Assembly: GCA_028622995.1 (NCBI GenBank)
Contig: JAJQJQ010000037.1
Location: 1,674,001-1,738,000 of the forward strand
Source: Panagrolaimus kolymaensis
Taxonomy: Eukaryota; Nematoda; Chromadorea; Rhabditida; Panagrolaimidae
Direction: 5' to 3'
Length of the DNA stretch: 64,000 nucleotides
The notes beneath the pieces are model-generated. The model was not told the origin of the DNA, made no database searches, and saw only the letters and a program-made list of their open reading frames with translations. Shown piece after piece: positions 13,557 to 22,646 of the stretch (the stretch's first letter is position 1; each line of letters opens with the position of its first letter). Made by a program: the position numbers and the translations under genes.

Positions 13557-13824
13557 ATGTCGTCCCAACCCATTGAAGATAATGGAGAGCATCAAGCGGT
13601 GTTTTCATCGCAACCCATGCCTGAGCAACAAACTCAGAAAAGCTTAAGCCAACATTGGCCATGTATGTTTATACCAATTTTTATATTCTTAAAACAAAAT
13701 TTCTTTTTCAGATATCATTCGGATGGACGATGCTGCAGGTATGAAACTTCAAGCACATTTGTTTGATAATTTTGGAAATAAAGAAACTCAAGAACTTTTT
13801 GGTTGGTTTAAAAATGCCAAGTAA
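13557..13824 (+). CDS. Small unknown protein, 72 residues, two exons
   Basis: Exons 13557-13662 and 13712-13824 splice with GTATGT...TTTTTCAG and give exactly 73 codons including TAA. ATG 13557 lies directly after TTTCAGC, so the mRNA may be trans-spliced there. The product begins MSSQPIEDNGEHQ, has a Gln/Ser-rich first half and a mixed second half ending in WFKNAK. No known domain is seen. It is on the same strand as the virus-like genes. The clean reading frame over two exons is the main support. Confidence 0.5.
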
Positions 13825-13879
13825 ACAACTATTAACTCATTCTTTTTAATTTAATGTTAAACTTTTTAATTGTTTTTAA

Positions 13880-13950
13880 TAACTTTTTAATAACTTTTTA
13901 ATAACTTTTTAATGACTTTTTAATAACTTTTTAATGACTTTTTAAGTAAT
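13880..13950. repeat. Tandem 11-bp repeat
   Basis: About six copies of an 11-bp unit close to AACTTTTTAAT, some with AT>GA changes, follow the stop codon of the small upstream gene. It has the form of a short AT-rich microsatellite in the 3' flank. Confidence 0.8.
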
Positions 13951-14090
13951 TTTTAATAAATTTTCTTTAAATTTCACTCGAATCATATCCTTAAACACTA
14001 AAAAATGCGCAAAGGAAGCGACTCTTTTGCGCAAAAGCGATTTTCTTGAATATAAAAAGCGACAAAATTTGAATATGAATTGAAACTGAG

Positions 14091-14262
14091 TTATATGCTT
14101 AAGCGTTGAAATCGACGACAAAAACGCGCACTTTTTCTTCTTTCTTTTTCACTTATTTGTCATTCATTTTTACCCCGCGCATAAAAGACGACAAAAAATT
14201 AGATGGCGGCGAGCACACATTATATGCTTAAGCGTTGTAAAACGCGACAAAAAAGCGCACAT
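14091..14262. repeat. Pair of imperfect direct repeats before the packaging ATPase gene
   Basis: TTATATGCTTAAGCGTTG occurs at 14091 and again at 14220. In both copies it is followed by a similar stretch of about 25 bp containing GACAAAAA and GCGCAC. The second copy ends about 115 bp before the ATPase ATG. They could be duplicated control elements of the virus-like block or the trace of a local duplication. Confidence 0.6.
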
Positions 14263-14380
14263 TTTTTATTCTATTTTCTCTTTATTTTGTATGGGATTTT
14301 TGTCGCTTTTGCAAAAAGATGGCATCGCGCATGGGCACACATATGCATACACAAATAAAAAATCAGTCATAATTTTTATC

Positions 14381-15120
14381 ATGGACGAGGATCGGTCGCT
14401 TTTTAATTTTTCTCTTGATGACTTTAAATTTAATATTCCCAGTAATATTTTTATTAGTGGGCCCAGCTCGTCTGGAAAAACCACTTTCTTGAAATCTTTG
14501 ATTAAAGAACGCCAAGATTTATTTTTACCATCTCCTTTAAAAGTTTTGTATTGTTATGGTGAATATCAACCTTATGTTGAAGAGTTACAAGAAGAAGAAA
14601 ATGTGGATACCTTCTTTGGGGTTCCAGAAGATACTTTACTTGATAACTTACCTCAAAAATCTCTTTTAATTCTTGATGATTTAATTAATGAAATGGATTC
14701 AAACTTTTTGGATACTTTATTCACAAAAAAGTCTCATCATAGAGGGTATGGGGTTATATTACTCACACAAAGTTTATTTCTTCCCAAATTGAAAACGCCG
14801 CGTACCAATTGTCATTATATCGTGCTTATGAAATCGGCAGCTTATCGATTACAAGTGATAAAATCTATTCTGTTGAAAAAGCTATTCCTTCAAATCCAAA
14901 CGTTTATCAACTTCGTGATGATGAAAAAGATATTGTTTTGGATGGACGGTATTATAATGAAGAACTTGGATATTTTGATGCAGTACATCCAGAAGCTGAA
15001 TTTCGTATAGAAATTTTAAAAACAAGAAAACGAAAAGGTCAAAAAGAACATTTTGATCATTGGATAGGACAATCACATGAGCAAGATTCATGGATTTCTG
15101 AAAAGGATATTGTAAATTAA
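14381..15120 (+). CDS. FtsK/HerA-type DNA-packaging ATPase of a Maverick-like element, frameshifted
   Basis: From ATG 14381 the frame gives MDEDRSLFNF, then a Walker A loop GPSSSGKTT at about residues 28-36 and a Walker B strand SLLILDDL at about residue 105. It continues with LLTQSLFLPK and NCHYIVLM, the pattern of the A32/FtsK-like genome-packaging ATPases of Mavericks and adenovirus-like elements. These motors pump DNA into capsids. Between about 14810 and 14880 the coding frame changes: the C-terminal 80 residues (from EKAIPSNPNVYQL) continue in the +1 frame to TAA 15118-15120. No intron explains the shift. Start 14381 is preferred over an ATG 90 bases upstream because homology begins at the former. 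It is either a decayed gene or a one-base assembly error. Confidence 0.7.
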
Positions 15121-15171
15121 GTAAGCCTTATTCGTTTCACATGATGCATCCTAATTTCATCCTTTTAGCTA

Positions 15172-15265
15172 AAATCGTAATTAAGAAAAATCGTACTTAC
15201 GAAAAATCATAGACTGTTGTGATTGTTATTGTATATTTTGTGTGTGTGTACTCTTGTATACATGG
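15172..15265 (+). promoter_or_regulatory. Putative block promoter, copy 1
   Basis: AATCGTAATTAAGAAAAATC is followed 40-60 bases later by TTGTTATTGTATATTTTGTG and a TGTGTGTACT tract. The same two-part arrangement precedes the penton-like gene (17281-17425). It lies between the ATPase and capsid genes, in the place of a promoter for the capsid unit. Function is inferred from recurrence only. Confidence 0.5.
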
Positions 15266-15357
15266 ACAAACCTTTTTGAATTTGAATAAATATTGTCAAG
15301 CTTTTCATTTGTATATTCTAATCCTCTAATGATTAGTCGTGTTTTTATTTTTGTCTG

Positions 15358-15623
15358 AATGTTTTTGACTGAAAAAAAATTTTTCTTCTATCAATTGGTC
15401 AAACTTACTTTTGTTCAACAAAAGCTCACTTTCTGAAGAACAAAATTGTCAACAATCTGACGAACAAACTGCCGAGCCCTGTGTATCTGAAGAACAACCT
15501 TTAAAGGCTAAAGAAAACGTTACCATCCCTGCTGATAGCGTGACTCTTCAACCTAATACTTTATCAGGATATAAACATCCCGAACCTCAATTGAAACGTC
15601 GATACAAGGATATTTTTAACTAA
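15358..15623 (+). CDS. Short acidic protein ahead of the capsid gene
   Basis: An open frame ends at TAA 15621-15623, two bases before the capsid ATG. It reads FNKSSLSEEQNCQQ and ends LKRRYKDIFN, with a Glu/Gln-rich N-terminal part and a basic tail. There is no in-frame ATG after the stop near 15370. ATG 15358 would connect only if the A8 run at about 15370 lost or gained a base. It could be a capsid-accessory or scaffold-like product; no domain is recognised. Tight spacing suggests co-transcription with the capsid gene. Confidence 0.4.
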
Positions 15624-15625
15624 AG

Positions 15626-16948
15626 ATGCAAAAACTTGACCCAACCAGTGAAAATGTTATTCCTCCTTCTCTTGATTTCCTTACATCAAAATCAACAAGT
15701 GTTGCCTTTCAAGATACATCCATTGTGGAATATCTTCCATTGAATCCTCTTGGAACTTGGCCAATTCATTTTCGTGTAAATTCTGGAGCAACTTATATTA
15801 ATCCTTCTGCATGTTATCTCTCAACAACTTTTCGATTAACCAAGAAAGAAGTATTGAAGCAGGTTGACGATAAAGGAAAAGAAATTTTGGTCAAAACCAA
15901 TAAAAACATCCCCATTACCAAAAATGATGATGTTAGCTTCATTCAAGGTTTTGGAGCAACATGGATTAAAAACATGAAGATATCAATGAATGGCCGAGCT
16001 GTCTATAACTCAAATGATTTGTATGCCTATTGCGCTTATTTCCGTCGAATACTTGGTCTCGAAACTTCTCGACGGGATTGCGATTTACAAGCTGCTGGTT
16101 ATTTTGATGATGGAATTAACCAAAATTCTGGTCCAGGTTATGATTTGCGACGTTATCTCTTTGAAAATGATACCACTTTTGAAACCATTTGCCCCATTGA
16201 TGCTGACATTTTCCGTCAAAAGAAATTATTGTTAAATGAAATAAACTTGGATGTGGAATTGGTACCAAACGCAACTGCTTTTACTTTGATTGCTAAAGAT
16301 ACGGATGAATATCATTATCTCATTGTTGATTGCAAGCTTTACATAAAGAAGCACTTTCTTATCCCTCAATTAAACTATGAAATACAGGAACGTCTTAATT
16401 CAAATATGGTTGCAAAATATCCATTCAATCGTAACATCATGAAAAACTTTTATGTGAATCCCGGGCGATATGAGTTTTCAACTTGTTTATTCAGTGATTA
16501 CTTGCCTAAACGAGTGTTTGCATGTTTGGTTGATGCTTTAGCTTTTAATGGCACAATTCAAACTTCTCCATTTGATTTCCGTCCATATGATCTTGAATCC
16601 ATTAAGCTCATCACAAATGGTCATCATACTCCTGCATATTCTTATAAATTGAATTGGACCACAAGTCGTTTTACTCGAGCCTTCAAAGATTTATGTGATG
16701 CCACAGATGTTAACATTGGAACAGATGTATTGAAATATATGAAACATTCATGTATTTTTGCTTTCGATCTTCAATCACAAAGAAGTGACAAAATTATGGA
16801 AATGCAACAAATTGGTGCATCCTCCTTATTCCTGCAATTCACTAAAGCTGTGCCTACGAATGGTTTACAACTAGTCGTTTATGCTGAATTTGACTCCATA
16901 CTTGCATTGGACAAATCAAGAACCATCATCGCGGCATTGTCAGTTTGA
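15626..16948 (+). CDS. Double-jelly-roll major capsid protein, Maverick/Polinton type
   Basis: The frame is intact, 440 residues, ending ALSV. The N-terminal third has the arrangement I associate with Maverick capsid proteins of the nematode F54H12.2 kind. EYLPLNPLG opens a first beta sheet, and SFIQGFGATWIKNMKISMNG leads to YNSNDLYAYCAYFRRILG, the position where the family has its 'S-F-V-x-L-N-G ... Y-p-Y-r-A-Y-L' signature. The rest is beta-rich and ends without a membrane segment. The product would form the hexon-like shell. The ATPase lies upstream and the penton-like gene downstream, the usual neighbours. No intron or stop interrupts the gene, although the neighbouring ATPase is broken. 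Identification is from pattern reading, not a database match. Confidence 0.72.
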   Translation: MQKLDPTSENVIPPSLDFLTSKSTSVAFQDTSIVEYLPLNPLGTWPIHFRVNSGATYINPSACYLSTTFRLTKKEVLKQVDDKGKEILVKTNKNIPITKNDDVSFIQGFGATWIKNMKISMNGRAVYNSNDLYAYCAYFRRILGLETSRRDCDLQAAGYFDDGINQNSGPGYDLRRYLFENDTTFETICPIDADIFRQKKLLLNEINLDVELVPNATAFTLIAKDTDEYHYLIVDCKLYIKKHFLIPQLNYEIQERLNSNMVAKYPFNRNIMKNFYVNPGRYEFSTCLFSDYLPKRVFACLVDALAFNGTIQTSPFDFRPYDLESIKLITNGHHTPAYSYKLNWTTSRFTRAFKDLCDATDVNIGTDVLKYMKHSCIFAFDLQSQRSDKIMEMQQIGASSLFLQFTKAVPTNGLQLVVYAEFDSILALDKSRTIIAALSV

Positions 16949-16966
16949 CCTCAAAGAGCTATCAAG

Positions 16967-17191
16967 ATGCAGTCGTGTTTGCATTTCCTTCTTAGTTTTT
17001 ATTTTGTCCATGCTTATGCATTTCCCCTTACCAATGATTCATCCACTGTCGACTGCTTATGCTCTCCGCCTCCCACTGCGTCACTCTCTTCCAATCCTTC
17101 AATCACTGACATCATCATTTTCATATCTGGATGGATATGCTGGCTCTCCTTCTTACTGTACCGAACTTTTTTAAATTTTAAGCGATCCTAA
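16967..17191 (+). CDS. Small membrane protein, 74 residues
   Basis: ATG 16967 lies 18 bases after the capsid stop. The product has an N-terminal hydrophobic stretch (LHFLLSFYFVHAYAF, signal-like), a short Ser/Pro/Cys-rich loop, a second helix (ITDIIIFISGWICWLSFLLY) and a basic tail RTFLNFKRS. This is the layout of a type I small membrane protein. Its position directly after the capsid gene suggests a virion or membrane-related accessory product, but no family is recognised. Confidence 0.5.
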   Translation: MQSCLHFLLSFYFVHAYAFPLTNDSSTVDCLCSPPPTASLSSNPSITDIIIFISGWICWLSFLLYRTFLNFKRS

Positions 17192-17280
17192 ATTTTTGTA
17201 TTGTTTTTTTTTTCTCTGTATATATGATAGGATGTTTTTGCTTTTCAGTATAGAATAGCTTTTTTACCTATCAAAATTGT

Positions 17281-17425
17281 TCTTACGAAAAATCGTAAAT
17301 ACGAAAAATCGTAACTAAGACAATTCATAAGTATGAAAAATCATAAATACGAAAATTCGTAATTAAGAAATATCGTAAATTATTGTTGTTATTGTATTTT
17401 GTGTATGTACTTTTATATTAAGAAA
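17281..17425 (+). promoter_or_regulatory. Putative block promoter, copy 2, with ACGAAAAATCGTA repeats
   Basis: TACGAAAAATCGTAA-like units recur at least four times between 17285 and 17378, several being partly palindromic (ACGA...TCGT). They are followed by AATTAAGAAATATCGTAAAT and TTGTTGTTATTGTATTTTGTG. The penton-like ATG is at 17433. Copy 1 upstream of the capsid unit has the same order of parts. Confidence 0.55.
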
Positions 17426-17432
17426 TAATAAA

Positions 17433-18623
17433 ATGTTTTTAGTAAAAATGGAAAATGTTATGATTCCTTTCACTGTGAATGACACATCAAAAATTAATAT
17501 ACGATTAGCTAAAAGTCTTTCACTTTTTGGTGAAGACTGGTATTGTGGAATAAAAGAGTTTAGTATGGAAAAGAAATGGAAAATGAATGAAAAAATTACT
17601 ATTCTTTTTACAAATGGTTATAAGGTTTCAATAACACCTAAAGGACATATGAATGATATTGAAAACTTAATTGCTTCCACGTTTAAAAGAAATATTAAAA
17701 AGAGAAGTGTTGAAAAAAGAGATGCAAGCGACGATGATTTACTTGAAGAAACATTAGGGTTTGATGATGATGATGATGAATCAGAAAAGATGGAAGTTAA
17801 GCCTGTGGAAGAGAAGAAGAAGAAAAAATTTCCTCCTATCTTTGGATTTCCAAAACAGTCACCTTCTCCTACTCCACAATCTCCAAGCGTTGAACCTCCA
17901 ACTAAAGTTGAAAGTGAATTGAATGAATTGGAAAAAACCGAAGATGAAGTTGCACCAGAAGAGACAGGAGATAACAAAAAGAAAGAATTTCCTCCTATCT
18001 TTGGATTCCCAAAGAAACCAGCTTCACCAACGCCAAAGCCTGTTAGTCCTTCGCTAAAGCCTGCTTCTCCTCCACCAAAACCAACTTCTCCTCCTCCTCT
18101 AGAAACTCAAACTCCTTCACCAAAACAAATTTTGTCACCACCGAGTGTTGAACGGACGACCAAAAATGAAAATGAATTGAATGAATTAAAAAAACCAGAA
18201 GGTGATGTTGAATCTCTTGAAATAAAAGAGGGTAAAAAGAAAGAATTTCCAAATTTATTCTTTTTTCCTAAAAAACCAAAACCTATTAGTCCTCCACCAA
18301 AACCTATTAATCTTTCACCAAAACCATTGTCACCAACTTCTCTTCCAAAACCTCTCACTCCTCCACCGACACCACCTCCAACATCAACATTGCCTCCACC
18401 GCCAACGTCAACATTACTTCCTCCGTCATCAAGTGTTGAACCTCCAACAAAAGATGAAAAAGAGTTGATCGAATTGGAGAAAACTGAGAACGAAGTTGCA
18501 CCATCAAAGAAAAATGATGATAAAAAGAAAAACCTTCCAATTTTGTTCTTTTTTCCTAAACATGATAAACAAAACATTTCGCGAGGCTTGCAATTGACAT
18601 TAGCTTTTGAGCTGCATCCATAA
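17433..18623 (+). CDS. Penton-like minor capsid protein with repeated Pro-rich tail
   Basis: The N-terminal 90 residues (VNDTSKINIRLAKSLSLFG, then WYCGIKEFSMEKKWKMNEKI) follow the pattern of Maverick minor capsid/penton proteins, where a short beta strand precedes 'L-x-G-x-W-x-x-g-L-x-E'. After an acidic linker the tail is built of repeats. Four copies of a (K/E)FPPIFGFPK-like unit alternate with three copies of a SVEPPTKxExELNELEKTE-like unit and with SPPPKP runs. This could be a flexible fibre. The last 17 residues are the antisense of a gene on the other strand and are probably not original. ATG 17448 (MENVMIPF) is an alternative start. Confidence 0.55.
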   Translation: MFLVKMENVMIPFTVNDTSKINIRLAKSLSLFGEDWYCGIKEFSMEKKWKMNEKITILFTNGYKVSITPKGHMNDIENLIASTFKRNIKKRSVEKRDASDDDLLEETLGFDDDDDESEKMEVKPVEEKKKKKFPPIFGFPKQSPSPTPQSPSVEPPTKVESELNELEKTEDEVAPEETGDNKKKEFPPIFGFPKKPASPTPKPVSPSLKPASPPPKPTSPPPLETQTPSPKQILSPPSVERTTKNENELNELKKPEGDVESLEIKEGKKKEFPNLFFFPKKPKPISPPPKPINLSPKPLSPTSLPKPLTPPPTPPPTSTLPPPPTSTLLPPSSSVEPPTKDEKELIELEKTENEVAPSKKNDDKKKNLPILFFFPKHDKQNISRGLQLTLAFELHP

Positions 18624-19117
18624 GTTCCATTATTAAATTTAATCACATGAAGGTTAAATTGTCCTGGTTCTTCGGATGTTGAAAAAATTGGAAATGGGCT
18701 CTTTTCGTTGTACATGTAAATAGTGACCAAAGCATTTTGAGCTTCACCAAAAACATCAGCAAAATAAGATAATTGTTCTTTATCATCCATAGTATTTCCT
18801 CCATCATGGGAAATTTTATCCAAAATTAAAAACATTCGTGATTCAAGAGAAATATATGTTCTCAGAAATTTAAAGCGATCTTTATCAAAAACTGAACAAA
18901 CGAGACATAATAAATGCATTACGAGATTTTCCTAGAAACATTTTGTTCTTTACAATATTTTTAATTATCCATTAAAAGAAAAACTTACAAAAAGCTTAAT
19001 ATCACGTGCAGCATTCTTTTTATCAGTCACAAATTTTGAAGCCATAAATGCAGCAAAAATTGGCATCATTGTTAATGGAGCATTATCAGGAACTCTATAT
19101 TTCTTTTTATCAGACAT
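18107..19117 (-). CDS. Unknown protein convergent with the penton-like gene
   Basis: Exon 1 (18989-19117) starts MSDKKKYRVPDNAPLTMMP and splices (GTAAG...TTTCTAG) to exon 2 beginning at 18931. A credible protein runs through about 18580, with FDKDRFKFLRTY, FADVFGEAQNALVTIYM and FNNGTYGCSS. Beyond that the open frame simply reads the complement of the penton tail down to 18107, so the natural C-terminus is unclear and may have been lost at a junction near 18570. Hydrophobic residues are scattered and no domain is recognised. It is likely part of the virus-like block because plus-strand genes of that block lie on both sides. Confidence 0.45.
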
Positions 19118-19639
19118 GATTTCAAAATTAGAGAGGAAAATAAAAAGTCAACTTAACCCTTTAAGTGTAAAAGAGAGAAAAAAAGTTTTCGGGAAGATCC
19201 TTCCATAAAAAGAAAGGTATCATATATCATCTTTCCTTAATTGAAACAAAACGGTTTTTTATTGAAGAAATAATTAAGTGGCTTTTAAAGATTGATGCAA
19301 CAAAAGTATAAGGTTACACATGGCGCAATAAATAAGCGGCATGATGGTGTCATAAAAACTTTTTGTTTTTGTTTTTGGTTAAAGAAATGACAAAGAAGTT
19401 ACCGACAAATTTAAATAAAATGTAATTTGATATCCATGTGTTTCCTTAATTAAAAATAAATTTTGACACTTTTTTTATGCAAGTACAAAAAATCATAATT
19501 AAGAATTTTTTGTGGGGAAGCTCCTCCTCCTCCTTTTTGAGTTTGCCAAAAAGAAAAAGGAAAAATCATTTTGATTCAAAACTTTTGTATTGTGCGGTTT
19601 AATTTAATTCGAGCTCTGAATATTTTTTGTTGGATAAAA
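19118..19639. promoter_or_regulatory. Divergent intergenic region with a third copy of the AATTAAGAA motif
   Basis: The stretch separates the minus-strand gene ending at 19117 from the plus-strand gene at 19640. AATCATAATTAAGAATTTTT at 19491-19510 resembles the motif at 15174 and 17368. It is followed by a CTCCTCCTCCTCC tract. It is a possible promoter for the 19640 gene. Confidence 0.4.
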
Positions 19640-20183
19640 ATGGATTCTTATGTCAATTCATTATGGCGTCTTACTTCTGCCCGTTACCTGATCACGTATG
19701 CTTTATGCATGGATTGCAGAAATGGAGTTTTCAATAATAAAGAGGATGGAATTGTTATGAAGGAAGATGGATCGGTTAAAATTTGTATGGATTTGTGCCA
19801 TGAATGCGTCAAACGCAACATCAAAACTTCATTTGATCAAGGTTAGTTTTTCCAAACAAAACAAAAAATTATTTTTATTCATATGGAATTTTTTTCCAGA
19901 TACTCGAAAATGGGCTAATCAAGATAAACCTCCCAAAACCTCTGCTGGTGGTCATCAAACAGGTGCAGTAACTCAACAATTTGCATCGATGAAAGTTTCA
20001 TCTGGAACTCAAATAGATGATTTTGATCAATCCAGTGCAAGTCAAATCCCTCAAACACCTCCCCGCCAAAAACGAGCTTTAAACCAACCGGGTGCACCAA
20101 CAAAAGCAAAGAAACGAAAGATTCCCTTTGATAATCATTTTATCCATCCCGAAGCATCCATTCCATACATGGCAGAAGCATAA
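19640..20183 (+). CDS. Unknown Cys-rich, nuclear-type protein, 161 residues
   Basis: Exons 19640-19841 and 19900-20183 splice in frame (GTTAGT...TTTCCAG). The N-terminal part has a CxxC pair (ALCMDCRNG) and a CxxxxCxxC cluster (KICMDLCHECVKRN), a plausible zinc-binding fold. The C-terminal half is Ser/Gln/Pro-rich with basic clusters (TPPRQKRAL and TKAKKRK) that look like a nuclear localisation signal. A DNA- or chromatin-binding regulator is a reasonable guess, not a match to a known family. It is probably the last gene of the virus-like block. Confidence 0.5.
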
Positions 20184-20639
20184 TCCATGACCTTCTTTTA
20201 TTGTGCAAAACTTTTTCATATTCCATGATCTTCATTTTAACCTTTGTTTAAATGTGCAAACTTTATGCCATGATTTTTTATTGTGTTAAAGTTTTTTATC
20301 ATAAAATATTTTTTATCTTTGAACCTTTTTCACCTTTGGAAACCTTTCTCACCTTTTTGAAAACGAAATCTCCTTTGTGAGTCCTCCTCGATCGATTGCG
20401 CAACACTCTCCTGCGCGCGCCTCTTTTTGCGCCTCTTTTTTGACTCTCTTTTGGTTTAGGCTCCGCCCAACAAAATTGAGGAAATTTGCGTACCCTTACT
20501 ACTCAAAGCATAATAGATATATTCTCTACACCCCAGGTGAAAATATTTGGCATTGCCACGTTTATTTTCATATTTTTTTTAAAATTAATTTTCTTTTTGG
20601 TCTGAATTTCTACATAATCATTTTTTTCGTCTCTTTAAA
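20184..20639. other. Right flank of the virus-like block
   Basis: No gene is seen. Repeats of an ACCTTT(G/T)-like unit lie at 20320-20370, followed by a GC-rich patch (about 20375-20470, with GCGCGC). This could mark the right boundary of the block. The chemoreceptor promoter begins near 20500. Confidence 0.35.
20534..20539 (+). promoter_or_regulatory. E-box CAGGTG upstream of receptor gene 1
   Basis: CAGGTGA lies about 100 bp before ATG 20640. Matching E-boxes precede the other three receptors of this family in the window. Confidence 0.5.
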
Positions 20640-22335
20640 ATGCTGCCATTAATTTATTGGGAAAATCTTACTTTAAATGAATTTTATCATCCCATTTATC
20701 AATATTATCTTCGATGTTTTTTAGATTCAGTGTTTGTTATTTCTATTTTTATTTATTTTTTAACGATTTATATAATTTTTACTCAATCTTCTTTGCAACT
20801 AAAAACATTTAAATATACAATTTTTATTCAAACATCTTCAAATTTTATTGCAAATTTAATGTTTTTTATTTATTATCCAATTTTGCATTGGCCTTTGCCA
20901 ATGTTGAGTTATTTTAGCCATTTTCCAATTCCTCAATCACAACCATTTTTTCAAGATGGATTATTTTATTTTGCCACCATACTTTCATTTATATCCTTTT
21001 TGAATACCATTCTTTTTCGAGTTCTTGCATCATTTCAAACTAAATTAGAAATTCTTATGTCAAAGCTAAGTATTTTTTTATTTATTATAAACATCGTTAT
21101 ATTGGCGGTGGTTTCGACATCCATTCTTGGTAAACGTTGTTTTTTGTTTTTTTAATATTTTCTTTCTTTTTTATTTGCAAAATCGAGCTTCTGAGCTTTT
21201 ACCAAATGGTGCCAAACAGGTGAAAAAATTACATAAATGATGTGTAAATTAAATAGAAAAACAAAGTTCATTTTCTGAAGAAAATTAAACAATTTTCAAA
21301 TAAGTTCTGCAAAAATTGAGTTTTAAATCTTTTCATTTTTTTCATCGCAAAAATAATGAAGAAAATTTTTTCAAAAGAAGTTTTTGGTAAAAATTATTAA
21401 ATATTAACAACGCTTTAATAGAAAATTTGAATACCTAATTTTAAAAACAAAAACCAATATTCAATTTTCATATAAAACTAAATATCTTTTTTTCAAGTTC
21501 CTCTTTGCATGATGGAAAGTGATTTTAATGAACTACGAAAAAAATTTGAAGAAACCATTCCAGCAACCAAGCAACTTTACACTTTACTTCCAAATACATT
21601 TAGATTATTTCCTGATTTTAATAGTAAACCATTGGAACCATTTATTTATATTGCAGTTATTTGGATTGCTTTAGGCGGAGGACTTTTTGTATTATTATAT
21701 TTTATATTTTTAATTCAAATGCGAAGAATGAAAAAAATCTTATCAAAACAAACTTTTGCTTTGCATCAAATGATTCATAAGTTTGTTTTTTTCTTTTACC
21801 ATATCTTTTTCATAAATGGAATTCTCAAAATAAAAATTAATGGTTTGAATTTGACGTGGACTATCTCTCACTCTCTTTTTTTAAATTTGAGGTTTAGCTT
21901 TGAGACTTGAATCCTAACGCAAAATAATGAATATCCTTTTTTCGTCGTGGGTACCTCTGTAATTCCTAATCTCGAATAAAAAAGTTTTCGATTTTACAGT
22001 TTTAATAAATTTTTCGATATTTTAGAGTATTAACAATTCAAATAATAACCATGTCAATATTAATTATTCTCCCAGTTTTATTGGTGGTTGTTCCTCTGTT
22101 AATTCAAATGAAAAATGGCAGTATGATTGCAAATCTTGGAATACCCATTGCTTCTTTACATTCGATTGTTGATTCACTGTGTTTGCTATATTTTGTGAAA
22201 CCATATCGAGTATTCATAGTTAAAAAAATTTCATGTCTACGATATTCAATTAAACGAAGAATAAAGAAAAAGCACATTGCCTTGGTTCAACAAGAAATTC
22301 GAAGCTCTTTCGCTCAACCGAGTTCCTTTATTTAA
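20640..22335 (+). CDS. 7TM chemoreceptor, Srh-like, copy 1
   Basis: Exons 20640-21129, 21498-21780 and 22026-22335 give 360 residues with no stop. Hydropathy shows seven hydrophobic segments, four of them in exon 1. Shared family marks are WENLTLNEFYHPIY at the N-terminus, FKYTIFIQT, PILHWPLP, the exon 2 end ALHQMIHK, and LYFVKPYR after TM7, as in Srh/Sri/Str receptors. Such receptors detect chemicals at sensory cilia through G proteins. The middle exon is 283 nt in all four paralogs. This copy is on the plus strand and the most divergent, with a longer basic tail. Large introns contain no other gene. Confidence 0.8.
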
Positions 22336-22646
22336 TCGGTTTTTTTTATTCATCTATGATTAACAAATGTAAAATCATTAAAAAAAGTATTTTGTAAAGC
22401 TTAAGCAATAAAAATAAAAGAAAAAAAGCTACGATCATATGTGTCGATCGGGAAAAGCAAACATGAAAATATATAAAAAGAAAAATTCAGAAAAACTATT
22501 TATAAAAATATAAAATACAATAGTTATATAAAAGGTTTTGGGCAATATGAGTAATAAAATAGAAAACTATAGGTTCCAAGAAACCTTTGCTTATTTTTAT
22601 TAGATTTTGGATTTTTGCGTCCCAAACTTAACACAGCTAAAAACAT
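22336..22646. other. Intergenic, no gene seen
   Basis: AT-rich sequence between two convergent genes. No feature is recognised. Confidence 0.5.

Noticed and set aside
13880..13950. Tandem repeat considered as CRISPR-like array
   Set aside because: Units are contiguous 11-mers without spacers in a eukaryotic genome; it is a microsatellite.
18043..18540. Minus-strand frames opposite the penton tail
   Set aside because: They mirror a low-complexity proline/lysine repeat and look like shadows.
20377..20652. 91-codon frame before receptor copy 1
   Set aside because: Composition follows the GC-rich flank and the frame runs through the receptor promoter E-box; no domain is seen.
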